A DNA stretch of 23,089 nt, taken from the NCBI RefSeq assembly GCF_001949145.1, contig NW_019091570.1:182103-205191 (forward strand), read 5' to 3'. Positions 1 to 8,793 of this stretch are shown here, piece by piece. The notes under the pieces are model-generated. The model was given only the letters and a program-made list of their open reading frames with translations, was not told the DNA's origin and searched no databases. Origin of the DNA: Acanthaster planci. Its lineage: Eukaryota; Echinodermata; Asteroidea; Valvatida; Acanthasteridae. A program made the translations under genes and the position numbers. Position 1 is the stretch's first letter, and each line of letters starts with the position of its first letter.

Positions 1-564
1 GTTTGCTCGAGTAATTTCGAGGCTCGGCTTTTCCGAATGGCTTTCTTACTTGCGTTTTTTGGGTTCCTTCGCATTGGGGAATTTACTGCCAAATCCCACC
101 AATCTTCTATCCCGTTGTGTCGGTCTGATGTTACCGTCAAAGACTCCCCTTTAAGGGTCGAACTTATCCTACGTCACTCGAAAACAGATCAATATGGCCA
201 TGGTTATGTAGTTTCCATCCCAGCAGCCCATAGCCGGCACAACATGATGTGCCCCGTCCGGGCGACTTCGTCCTATCTTGCCTGTTCCATGTCCCCCCAT
301 GGCCCGTTTTTGCCACATTTCGATGAGCGTCCTGTCACGCGTTACCAGTTTGTCGCGGTACTTCGTCGTGCCCTTGAGTTTATAGGGCTTTACGACGCCA
401 GATTTACCTCTCATTCTTTTCGCATAGGGGCAGCTACGTCTGCGGCTATGGCAGGTGTGTCTGAGGATGATGTTAAAATTTTGGGGCGTTGGAAGTCTGG
501 GGCTAACCAACGTTCCATTCGGATTCCCCAGCTATTTTCCATTGAACGCTACATGTTGTATTAG
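1..564 (+). pseudogene. tyrosine recombinase C-terminal domain of a YR retrotransposon (Ngaro/DIRS-like), 5' truncated by window edge
   Basis: The frame is open from base 1 and an in-frame ATG occurs at 37, but the open frame upstream of it suggests the protein starts outside the window. Tyrosine recombinase landmarks seen, counting from the ATG: box A Arg12 in FLRIGEF, Lys49 in RHSKTDQ, the HSFR motif with His126 and Arg129, and Trp152 in LGRWKS. In this family an AYxxYIR-type motif carrying the nucleophilic tyrosine normally follows; here it reads ANQRSIRIP, so Ser160 (codon TCC at 514-516) sits where Tyr is expected. YR elements use this enzyme to insert a circular DNA copy instead of an integrase. 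An SGNH-like frame follows directly, an arrangement known in some Ngaro-group elements. The frame is intact but, by its motif, catalytically dead. Confidence 0.8.
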
Positions 565-569
565 CTTAA

Positions 570-1263
570 GTACTTTGCTCGTGTTTTGTTCGATTTTCTT
601 TTCATTTTTCTTGCTAGAATTGGCCCCTGCCAAGCCAACTGTGTGGGTCATTGGGGACGGCTCTGTGTGCTGGTGTGCTCAGGTGGCGGGGTCATCGCCC
701 AGGGGAGAGCGTCTTAATCGGCTGGCCTATATCCACTGGAAGGGACCGCGAAGACTCCAGATGTTCCAGTTCTCCGATTTCCTGTTGGAAGCGTGGTCAG
801 CAGTTCCGATCTTACCTGACGTCATCATCCTGCAGTTTGGCGCCAACGACCTGGGGCTTGTACACAAACATTTACTGAGTATTCTAGCACGGCAGTGCAT
901 CAATTTGACAAGAGAAGTACTGCCGCATACTGTCATTTTTTATTCCGAGTTACTGCCCGCCAAACTTACCTTCACGCCCTAAAGCAGAGTTCCCTCGAGC
1001 GTACGCGACGTTCGCTGAACGCGTACGTTCATTCATTATTTCGAAACGCTCATGGGGGTGTTATTTGGCACCCCCAGATCCAGTGGTCGTCCGCGGCGTT
1101 ATATCATGCGGACGAATTGCGCCATATTGTTTGCCTGTTGCATCTCCCCTTAATACCACCACCTGAGGTCTATTTGGCGGCGGTCATGTTGCCGACTTCA
1201 TTCAGCAACAAGCCCGTTTTGCGTGAATTTCATTCAGGGACCGCAAATTGGCCTCGGTTTTAA
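570..1263 (+). pseudogene. SGNH/GDSL hydrolase-like protein downstream of the YR gene, frameshifted
   Basis: An open frame from 455 to 982 overlaps the recombinase. Its recognisable part begins near 620. SGNH-type blocks seen: WVIGDGS at about 641-664 (block I), a Gly in HWKGP (block II region), and LQFGANDL at about 833-856 (block III with the Asn). Homology then passes to another frame (895-1263), where HPQIQWSSAALYHADELRH resembles the C-terminal block with Asp and His, spaced D-x3-H rather than D-x2-H. One frameshift therefore lies near 950-985. Block I reads GDG-S where GDS-H or similar is usual, so the catalytic Ser appears replaced by Gly (codon GGC at 659-661). Some Ngaro YR retrotransposons carry such a hydrolase; its role there is unclear. 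The true start codon cannot be fixed. Confidence 0.6.
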
Positions 1264-2084
1264 GGCACTGTATTCTTATTTACGACACTTATGGGAATGT
1301 GCCGAAAGGAAAGGCCTGACCCCTTCCTTTGTCGGGGGAGTCACTAGATTATTAAGGGCCAAATTAAGAAAAGCCATATTGTACTCACTAATTTCTGTCG
1401 TTTGACATAAATAGCTGTAAGTGGTTGTTGAAAATGTTCATTAGTTGCCCGTTATTCCAGGAACCCAGTGTAAGGTCAAGTCGGGCCATTCAGTCATTTT
1501 TAAGCAAAATGGAGGCACAAGGGTAAAATGCAAAACGTGCCAAATGGATGATCTCTCAATATTTTAGCACAAAAAGCAATATTAAGATTTTCTTCTGTAG
1601 GTTAAATAAAAGATTTACCAAGGAGCTATTACTGCGTGTTACAATGATTTAAAGCACTCTAGTTGAAATTGTTTGGCATAAAATTTTTGAATTGAAGTGA
1701 ATGGAATTAACTGTCTCAGATATATACACAAAGGATTCCCTGTATAAACCATAACAAATTATTGCCATGTTATTTTTCAAAAAATTCAATCAGCAGTTGT
1801 TTTTTGTTTGTCATGGCGATTATCTGTTGTGTTTGTAGGGAATTAAAATTGGCTGTTACAAAATGGACAAGAAAGTGTACTGTGTACTTAAAGATATAAT
1901 AAAGAAAAATGCCAAGTTATAGAGTCAAACTGACGATCGAATGAACGAAAATATGGCTGTCCGGTCAGAATAATTTGTTTATGTCTAAATTTATTATTAA
2001 GAAAAACTATAATTATGTTCATTTCCTTCTTTCAATGTTTAAATTTGTTTTTTCTTGTCACTATTATTCTTTGTTTTATAATTT
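1264..2084. other. AT-rich stretch without a recognisable gene
   Basis: A short open frame at 1223-1405 on the plus strand trails the SGNH frame and may be its eroded C-terminus; no motif was recognised in it. From 1406 on the sequence is AT-rich with oligo-T runs, and no coding signal, terminal repeat or RNA gene is visible. The 3' end of the YR element must lie in or before this stretch but was not identified. Confidence 0.5.
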
Positions 2085-2151
2085 CTTTTATTCTGTTATT
2101 TGTCTAAATTTATTAGTTTCTTTATTTTAGTTGAGGTTTGAAACATTTCAA

Positions 2152-2250
2152 ACAATACAAACAGGTATTAAACAACGAAGAAGGGCCAAGAATTCCGAAG
2201 TACAACCACAATTAATTTATTTCAAACAAAATCTTCTTAAACACAGAAAT
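2152..2250. repeat. direct repeat copy 1 (3' end of the integrase)
   Basis: About 98 bp here match 3170-3268 at roughly 86% (14 mismatches counted, no gaps, offset 1018). Weaker similarity extends upstream to about 2085. The copy covers the last codons of the minus-strand integrase, its AATAAA and downstream sequence. Confidence 0.85.
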
Positions 2251-2952
2251 TACAAAGACATCATTATTCCATTTAAAATTGCCGGGTCGTTTGGATGCTG
2301 GATACAGGCGTTTCCAGACTGTGCTTTCATTGCGACCGTTGACTTCCGCGGGCTTCATTCCAATGGAACGGTGATAAGAATGGTTGTTGCCCTTCACTCA
2401 TTGCGGCAGGACGTCGATGTATCGCCACATGCGAGATTTGAGAGTACAGTTGAATCTTTCTTCAATAAAAGCTTTAACTTCGCTGTTGGTCGTGTAGAAA
2501 TGTATCCCTTCGGCCTTAATCACAGTTTGGAACGGGTGGTTGGTAAATTCACTGCCATTATCCGTGTGAATCATCACGGGAGGTCTGCCGCTAGACTTGA
2601 TATTAGTCTTGAAAGTTTTCACCGGCGCCTTGCCCGTTTTATTTTTTTTAACGGTATAACCAAAGCATATTTAGAAAACACGTCGATCCACGTCAATAAA
2701 ATACCAAAATCCTTTATTATATCTGGATTATTGAGAAACGTCGGCCAAGTCCAACGTTTTATTTCTCGGATATCTTTTTCTCTCGGGTTTATGGAGCGTG
2801 TATGCATCTTGTCCACAAAGAAAGTCTTGAACTTGCTTTCACATAATCTTGTACTTTCCGTCATGCTTGTCGGCGCAATATAATTTGTTTACGCTGCTCA
2901 AACCGCTTTCGTGGTCTATGTCGTAATAGAGAGACTTCAAGTACGTTTCCAT
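2212..2952 (-). pseudogene. Polinton/Maverick-type integrase (DDE), pseudogene
   Basis: One minus-strand frame from ATG 2952-2950 to TAA 2212 (247 codons) carries an integrase from end to end. Its N-terminus includes ESGLSSVNKLYC and QDAYTLHKPE. The core has an Asp in LADVS, then HTDNGSEF, then EERFNCTLKSRMWRY carrying the Glu, which follows the second Asp by about 34 residues. The C-terminal part has YIDVLP and HSYHRSIGMKPAEVN. The RYIDVLP and SYHRSIGM signatures are typical of Polinton/Maverick integrases, which insert the linear element DNA. Damage: in-frame stops after KYKIM, after ADVSQ, in RVF*ICF and after DVLPQ. The segment IDVFSKYALVIPLKK is read in the next frame, with return at an A-run near 2640-2650. 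AATAAA overlaps the terminal region. Ginger-type integrases are a less likely alternative. Confidence 0.82.
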
Positions 2953-3169
2953 GCTCCTGCCTCATCGAAGTCAAGGTTTAAAATGACCGCTGGATATAGT
3001 TTAACCCCCGTTAATACCTACGGTGAAACTATTACCTCTGTTTTATTTTAAGTATTGCTTTATTCATATTTCCCTAACATTTTTATTTATAACTTATTTG
3101 TATATTTCCTTTATTTATTATTTTCATTTATTTGTCTTTTTCTTTATTTAAGTTTCAAAATTAAACTCT

Positions 3170-3268
3170 AAAATACAAACACGTATGAAACAACGCAGAA
3201 GGGCTAAGAATTCCAAAGTACAACCACAACCATTTTATTTCAAACAAAACCTTTTTAATCACAGAAAT
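3170..3268. repeat. direct repeat copy 2, upstream of the integrase start
   Basis: Same orientation as copy 1 at 2152-2250. Similarity stops soon after 3280, so the rest of an integrase does not follow. Read on the minus strand it holds a homologous stub of the integrase C-terminus (VISVIKKVLFEI) and an AATAAA. It may be a remnant of a second element copy or part of a subterminal repeat. Confidence 0.8.
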
Positions 3269-3283
3269 TACAGTTACATTCAT

Positions 3284-3790
3284 TCAAACTTTACCTATAG
3301 AACAATTGAAAAAAGATCTTTAAAAGAGAAATATTAGCTAGCAAAACAAGGTTAATACAAAGAAGCCCCCGTCAAAAAACAAAACAAAACAAAAAAAACA
3401 AATTAAAAAGGAGAAACCCGGGACGACAGTCCTGAAGAAACCCTAGAAAAGCAAAACAAATTGTTTCAGAACGTTTGACTTATCTTCTTCCTGAATTTTG
3501 ATGCAGAGAAAACTGCATAAGTCCAGTATGGCCAAAAACATTACTACATGTACAAGACCACCCACGATGTATGCCTCTAATTTCCATCCTCCCGCTCATC
3601 CACACAGACACCCACCTTTACACAGCTATACTTGTGGGGTATTTCCTTTGTTCTCGTGTACAAAACTCCCACACAACACGCAAAGATTTTAAATCACTCC
3701 AATTTAAACCAAATTCACTTTCCTAGGTTGAAATTTCGACCGTATGTCCCTTATATAAAACACTTCAATTTGCGACGGATAATATCTGTT
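3284..3790. other. A-rich spacer with no gene
   Basis: Contains A-rich runs (3370-3410) and no credible coding frame. A segment near 3631-3653 resembles 3856-3880 in the neighbouring foldback element (shared CTTGTGGGGTA), and an AGACCACCCAC string occurs near 3554 and again near 3940, hinting at an older local duplication. Confidence 0.4.
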
Positions 3791-3802
3791 TCGTGAAATT
3801 CC

Positions 3803-4100
3803 AAAACCCGTTAAATAAATTAACACAATTTAACCAATTTTTGTACCCCTCTGGCCTTGTGGGGTACTTCCCATTGTTCCAGTACCCCACAAGGCCCCAT
3901 GTTTACGCGCATGTCAATTGGCTACCAGCACGCAGAAGACCACCCACTACGCATAGTCCGTATTCCGGGGAATATCCCTCTCATTACCCCAATGCACGTA
4001 CGGTCCTTTTGTGTAGGGATTATCCTTTATGCTAATTTATATAACGGGTTTTGCCCTTACCCAACGTATATATTAAGGGCAAAACTCGTTATATAAATTA
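3803..4100. mobile_element. foldback/MITE-like element with TIRs
   Basis: AAAACCCGTTAAATAAATTA (3803-3822) is the reverse complement of 4033-4052 with one mismatch, bounding about 250 bp. A further inverted copy of the same arm lies at 4074-4100, making 27-bp arms (4033-4059 and 4074-4100, one mismatch) around a 14-nt loop. No transposase is encoded, so it would be non-autonomous. Target duplications were not identified. Confidence 0.6.
3853..3896. repeat. perfect 16-bp inverted repeat inside the foldback element
   Basis: Arms 3853-3868 and 3881-3896 are perfectly complementary (GGCCTTGTGGGGTACT), separated by 12 nt. Confidence 0.85.
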
Positions 4101-4186
4101 AGATCTCTCCAACGCAAAAATACATCTTGAAAATAGTTCGCGGTACCCGCTGCTACCCCTGACTCCGACCGGCCAGCCGACTCCGG

Positions 4187-4450
4187 CAAGCTCGGTGGTC
4201 GAGTGGTTAAGACGTCTGCACTATTAAGCAGGAGGTCTTGGGTTTGAGTCCTACCGGAGTAAGCTTGTGACTTTTTTCGCAAGCTCTCGGACAAGCACTG
4301 TCCGTGGATGGTTGGCTACCTAGGCATCGGTTATGGTGCTCACCTGAGTCCTGAGCCCATTGTATCCAGTAGAACGGAGCACTTCTTCCCCGACATAACA
4401 ATCTCCATGTCACTCACTGGCCAAACTAGGTCACTATTCTTTTATTCTTA
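4187..4450 (+). mobile_element. tRNA-derived SINE
   Basis: The head has RNA polymerase III internal promoter boxes: box A TGGTCGAGTGG (4196-4206) and box B GGTTTGAGTCC (4241-4251; one mismatch to the GGTTCGANTCC consensus), 34 nt apart as in a tRNA. A Leu/Ser-like layout with CTGC/GCAG anticodon-stem halves can be drawn, but the anticodon loop is 8 nt and the acceptor does not pair well, so it is not a working tRNA. A tRNA-unrelated body follows to about 4440, ending in a T-rich segment. It lies beside the end of the gag pseudogene. The 3' boundary is approximate and the SINE family is not identified. Confidence 0.65.
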
Positions 4451-4549
4451 AAGGTATTTCTGAAGTGGAAAGAGGCGCGCTTGTAGACAACTTAGAAAAA
4501 CCAACTGATCACCCCACATCAGAGGGTCTCCCCATTTTGGAGCTGAAGT

Positions 4550-5694
4550 TGACCTTGGATGTGCTTGTCTCGGCTGTGGACATCTATGGGCGAAATGGCC
4601 TAAACTGCCACAATGTAGCAGGACTTTGGTTGGTCATTGAATCTTGGTGAAGGATGGATGACTGCGCCGGACTGCTGAGGTTGCCGTGGCGGCATCACCT
4701 GGGAACTTCTTTCCAACCTTTCGACGCGTTGGCCTAATTGCATCTGATTCTCCAGAACTTGGTTCAGCGTAATGGTCAGCCTTTCCATCAACTTGGCAAT
4801 ATCTGCAAGGTTCACACCGGTGTCTCGGCTCTTCTGTGTGTTGTCAGACTTGTCTGCTGGGGTGGCAACGGATTCTTGGAGATGTCTGCCTTGGTAAGGA
4901 TGTGTGCCATCAGCTGATAGTGCTGTCGCATCCTTTCCTCCTGTTGGTGCTTCTCCACAACGACCCTCAGCTCTGACTGGAGTTCTTTAAAACTCATGTT
5001 GCGAGGTCGCATGGATTTAAGTCTCTGTCTGCGTTGGTCGTCACGTAGCCCTGTCATGAACTGGTTGGTGAGGATGCTGTCCCTGGTGTCACCAAACAGA
5101 TTCTGGCAGCCATGCTATCTCCCCTTCTCCTCAATACGCCTCAAGAGCGCCTCCAGAGCGATGGTATACTCGCTTGCTGATCCACCATCTTTCTGAACCC
5201 TCGTGTAAAATCGTCATGGGTGAGAAGACCAAGTTATCTTCCCCAAACTCATCCAAAAATTCAGCGAAGCTGCCTCTGTTGTGACTTCAGAGGGGCTGCG
5301 GCTGTCGAGATTTAGCACAACATTGCGAGCCCTCCCAGCTGTGTTTACGCACCACCTCGTGGAACTGGACTCTTCCTGTGCTGCCCTTCGCCTCTAGCAG
5401 GTAGCGCATGTCTCGAATCCAATCTTCGATTCAAATGCTCTTCTAACATCCAGTGAATGTGGGGGCTCCTCTCACTTGGTGTGTTGTGACAATCCTCGGT
5501 GAATCAGCCAGTGTGGGGTAAATGTCCCTGGAGATGGGGCCAAAAACGATGATCTGTTGGGGCGTAAGCTGCCTGTCTGGTGGTGGCAGGGCTGTGCCTT
5601 GTGGCGTGGCGGTTGCTGCATGAGGCGTTAAAACGGGTGGAGTGTCTAACATTTAGAGTGTGAATCTCGGTGGACTTGGAGTCTCTGCCATCAT
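4550..5694 (-). pseudogene. Ty3/gypsy-type LTR retrotransposon gag, frameshifted
   Basis: The start is a double ATG at 5694-5689. The protein begins with a Pro-rich N-terminus, then EDWIRDM and YLLEAKG near 5350-5434, FAEFLDEFGEDNLVFSPM near 5200-5280, a TGLRDD region near 5040-5057 and a helical EHY/MAH-type segment. A CCHC zinc knuckle lies at 4580-4620 with Cys codons at 4618-4620, 4610-4612 and 4580-4582 and His at 4595-4597. The first two Cys codons are 8 nt apart instead of 9, so a single base is missing there; the rest fits Cx2C-x4-H-x4-C. In-frame stops occur about 13 codons after the start and near 5445, with several frame changes after that. Gag coats the element RNA in retroelement particles. 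No protease, reverse transcriptase or flanking LTR was found, so this is a fragment. Confidence 0.72.
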
Positions 5695-5699
5695 GTAAC

Positions 5700-6455
5700 T
5701 TCAATGAACCTTATCTAAATACTGTATTGGTTTAACCATTGACCACAAAAGAGATCTATCCCTATGCAAGAAAAAAAGACCTGGCTGAGTTCCAAGGAAG
5801 AGTATCCCTACCAGGATCTTCCAACAAAAAATGTAAAAATGTAACCTGGAAAAAAAGAACACTAATGAAAAAGACAACTCTGGGGGAAATCACTTGCAAG
5901 TTGCACAAAATACTGACTAACTAGGGATCAACTAAGGACGAATCGCGAGGTCTTAAAAAAAAAAAGACAGGACAGGAAAGTGTTTGATCTCGGAAAAAAA
6001 ATGTCAAAAAAATTACTGTATTCAACAACCAAAAACCAATCAAGAAAGAAATTCTATAATCTGTTAAATACCTTCCTAGCCAACTGCGAACTTAAGGAAA
6101 ACTACTCTTTTAAGAATTCAGCGGAACCAATATATGACCCCCAAAATAAATAAAAATACACGTAGAAAATCAAAGAAAAACAACGACAACCAAAAATAAG
6201 TGAAAACCTCAGACCATAAAGCTGAGGCCTGGAATTTCCAATTTTAAACTTTTAAACACTGACCTTAACTTTTCAGTAAAAGACTAGCAATAAAATTAGC
6301 AGTACAAAAAAACCCCACAGAACCAGGTTCTAAATAAACAACTAAAATCGATTGCAATTAAACTTCATCAACCAAGTCCCCTGCAATTCTTACCCATCTT
6401 CAGAGCAGGCTTTAGGTACATGTGCACTCCTTGGCTGCTAACCTGCTTTTACTAA
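5700..6455. other. A-rich non-coding stretch
   Basis: Upstream side of the gag fragment, where a minus-strand LTR would be expected. No LTR ends, primer-binding site or coding frame were recognised. Many A-runs on the plus strand are present. Confidence 0.4.
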
Positions 6456-6587
6456 ACAAAGACGATTTGTATTTTGACGGCGTTTAGTTTAGCCATCAGC
6501 ACCATCATAGTTAGCGTCGTGGCCGCTGTCAGAGCTGCTGGTGCGCCGATGCCTGCCCCTACACCTGCTCCAACCAAACCCGGGTGA
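6456..6587 (+). pseudogene. short membrane peptide with Pro-rich tail (candidate remnant)
   Basis: A 43-codon frame follows TAA 6453-6455 and ends at TGA 6585-6587. It has no ATG before residue 32 or so, so the start is lost or this is not a gene. It has a hydrophobic, probably membrane-spanning core (AFSLAISTIIVSVVAAV), then APMPAPTPAPTKPG. Small membrane proteins occur in virus-like elements such as Polintons, and Polinton-like fragments lie on both sides, but the strand is opposite to theirs. No family was recognised. Confidence 0.25.
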
Positions 6588-7127
6588 GGTGGTGGGAAAG
6601 AATGGATTAAAAAGCAATTACAAAATTTAGCTAATGTACTGTAAAAAAAAAAAAAAAAAAAAGGGATTGAAATCGCTGGGAGTTTTGCCAGGAATAATCG
6701 GAAGCATTATTTATGGTTGTTAAACCTGGCGAGTAATGCATTTTCTTTGATAACTGAACATATGTGGGCGTTATTTTTAGTAGTGGGTTCCTTGCGCGTT
6801 CCTTGGTTCCATGCGTTTTACGGATTGTTATTACCCCCGCAGGCGCTCTCGACTTTTCTCGAGAAAACTGCGACCAAGTGACACGCGTTGCAGCATGCAG
6901 CATGTATAGTGAAGCCGTGGTTATGCCGGGACAACGCGCCGACGCGGTGCTTAAATCTATTCATTTCGATGAATAAATCTTTTATTCATCATTTATGGAT
7001 TTCAAGCAGAAACAAAGTTTTAAAGAGGCAAAATTTCCCAATTTTGTGGTACACTTTTCTCAGAATGTACACGACGAAATATCTTGAGCAGCATACTTTT
7101 AGAAAGGGTGTCCCCTGACTTAAAATA
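6588..7127. other. non-coding stretch with a 20-base poly-A run
   Basis: A run of 20 A occupies 6643-6662 and may be the tail of an old retroposed copy, though no element body was recognised upstream. Nothing else is identifiable up to 7127. Confidence 0.4.
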
Positions 7128-7850
7128 TTACAAGAAAACAAAGTGGTAGACAGGAATATATCTTTTATTATTAGAGATAATCCAGTTTAATTTCTGCTCG
7201 CCGTAATACGCATTGAACCAGCTCTGACCTAAAGTTGCACATCCCTGGGTAAATGACCCGTGGTAATAATAAGCAGTCCCTAATCCGTTGCTCTGTGTAT
7301 CTCGCGTTTGTTTAAACAGCTTGGTTGAGTTAATGTTAAACAGACGACACGTGTCAATGAACTCGTGGAGGTCATAATTGTTGTGCAACGCGTCAAATAC
7401 GTCGTCGCTTGGTATAGGCATGACGCAATCAAATAAAAATCTTTCTTTAATACTGTGTGATACACATGAAAATTAAACGGATTGGGGTCAGACAGTAAAT
7501 CAAAGCCCATCGCGCAATGTACCGCAAAATTAAACTGGATTTGATAAAACAATATAGGATCACAATGGTGGACCGCAATTCGTCTGATTTACTCTTGGTA
7601 GTTTATATACCTTTGTTAAATTGGGAAACTCGGCAGAAAACCAGTTGTCTTTATTGACCACGATCGCTAAGTGACTAAATTTGGCTCCTATCACTTTTTT
7701 AAAATAAAGAGTTTTTAAAGAGGGGGAACGGTGGGTTTGATCTTTTTTTAAATCGCTCGCGATGGCTTCCGCTTTCTCTTTGACTTGACGGTCAAATTCG
7801 GCTTTGTCCGTCGTTCTGGTTCTTCTGATTTGGTACTCGGCTTTGCCCAA
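7128..7850 (-). pseudogene. uncharacterised element protein E, twice frameshifted
   Basis: The minus strand carries three linked segments: 7850-7560 (KVIGAKFSHLAIVVNKDNW, FPNLTKVYKL), a middle segment at about 7550-7440 (FNFAVHCAMGF, PNPFNFHVYHTV) and 7421-7128 (PSDDVFDALHNNYDLHEF, RDTQSNGLGTAYYY, GQSWFNAYY). The outer two share a frame and the middle one is shifted, which fits two compensating indels near 7555 and 7440 in one protein of about 230 residues. No catalytic motif was recognised. Position and strand group it with frames A-D, so it is read as part of the accessory or structural set of a Polinton-like element; this is inference. The first segment may begin as the tail of protein D. 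Confidence 0.45.
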
Positions 7851-8297
7851 ATTTTTCTTTCATTTCATTAAATTTTCTAAGTTCAGACAAAATTAGTACA
7901 AATTCTTTTTTAGACATATCACCGTCTTCGATAGCGCTAGAGACGTATTCTTCGATCGTGTTGAGTTTGACGTCTGCCAGCACTCTGATTTGGTCGTGCC
8001 TTTTGGTTCTCGTCGTCAAACGTGTAGATGCGTATTCCAAAATGTCGTAACATGCAAACGTGCCTATGCTCGTCCCATGAGGCCCATGATGGCGGGGATG
8101 GCCACCGCTGCAGTTGCGGCACCAAGTAATTCGACTCCGTGTTCCAAGTACTGAATCGTGCACGTCCACATCTTCAGCTTTTTGTAAGTAGTCTCTCTCG
8201 TGTTATGCTCTCTCAAGATCTGGGATTTGATGTCTTAGATCTTTTGGCGTCTATAAACTTTGGTTTCCGCCGTTTCAGCGCTGTTTAATTCTAACAT
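7740..8297 (-). pseudogene. uncharacterised protein D: coiled coil, membrane segment and Lys-rich helical tail
   Basis: ATG is at 8297-8295. The first frame runs to TAG 8066-8064 with one in-frame TAA at 8237-8235; it holds a charged helical stretch (REHNTRETTYKKL) and a hydrophobic segment (GVELLGAATAAVAIPAIMG). The protein then continues in a second frame through KRHDQIRVLADVKLNTIEEY, AIEDGDMSKKEF and LSELRKFNEMKEK, and in a third frame into AEFDRQVKEKAEAI. The pattern of helix, membrane pair and a KHDxIRVLAxxKLNTI tail resembles an unnamed family that I associate from memory with Polinton-like loci in cnidarians and other invertebrates. Function is unknown. Confidence 0.5.
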
Positions 8298-8373
8298 AGG
8301 ATAAATGTTGACTAAACCGTAGTTGTCATCTCTTCTTTTTATTATATACGCGTTTTAAAAGCGTCTAGCTCAA

Positions 8374-8790
8374 TCAAAATTCCAGCGCCTTTGTTGTTTC
8401 TCCTCGCTTGTTTTTAACAGAAAAGGTCAACTTGCTGATGTTTCTGTCTTTTAGCTTTTTGGGTGTTTTACACACCTCAGTTCTTGAGTTTAGGGGCTCA
8501 GTAGCTATCACGTCTAGCAAGTCTGAAGACTGCCCATTATAAAAGTTGTCATCGATGTTTAACTGACTGCAATGAATAAACGCGAGTTTCACTGGGTTTA
8601 AATCATACTTAACTTCTTAAATGACGTCAGGTAAAAGTTTGACTTTGGGTAAGTTCAATAGCTTCGACCCTTCTTTATTTAACCGTAACCTCAGGTTGGG
8701 GTCCGAGATCGCTAAAGTCACCCTCATAAACTCTGAGTGGACTTTGAAAGATACGCCTGGGATTGAGTTTGTTAAAAATCAAACCAGTCT
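8374..8790 (-). pseudogene. uncharacterised protein C, possible minor structural protein of a Polinton-like element
   Basis: This minus-strand frame is open from about 8790 to the stop at 8374 except for one TAA at 8619-8617. It contains VSFKVHSEFMRVTL, DPNLRLRLNKEGSKLL, FIHCSQLNIDDNFYNG, SDLLDVI and ISKLTFSVKNKRGE. The layout (LRLR..K...LL, then FIHC, then LxFSVxxxxGE) recalls short minor-capsid-like proteins of metazoan Polintons, in which a ...DxxG.. strand ends the domain; this comparison is from memory and weak. An ATG at 8727-8725 is available but the frame continues upstream of it. It lies directly after frame B and before D on the same strand, as in a compact gene block. Confidence 0.45.
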
Positions 8791-8793
8791 ATG

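Noticed and set aside
818-825. CRE palindrome TGACGTCA, also near 8629 and 20547
   Set aside because: Three 8-mers in 23 kb are more than expected on average, but one lies within coding remnant and none is near a supported promoter.
2131-2883. 250-codon plus-strand open frame
   Set aside because: It is antisense to the integrase pseudogene, lacks an ATG at its start (TTG) and shows no protein motif; an open shadow.
4187-4260. Functional tRNA gene
   Set aside because: Boxes A and B are present, but the anticodon loop is 8 nt and the acceptor stem does not pair; the SINE explanation fits better.
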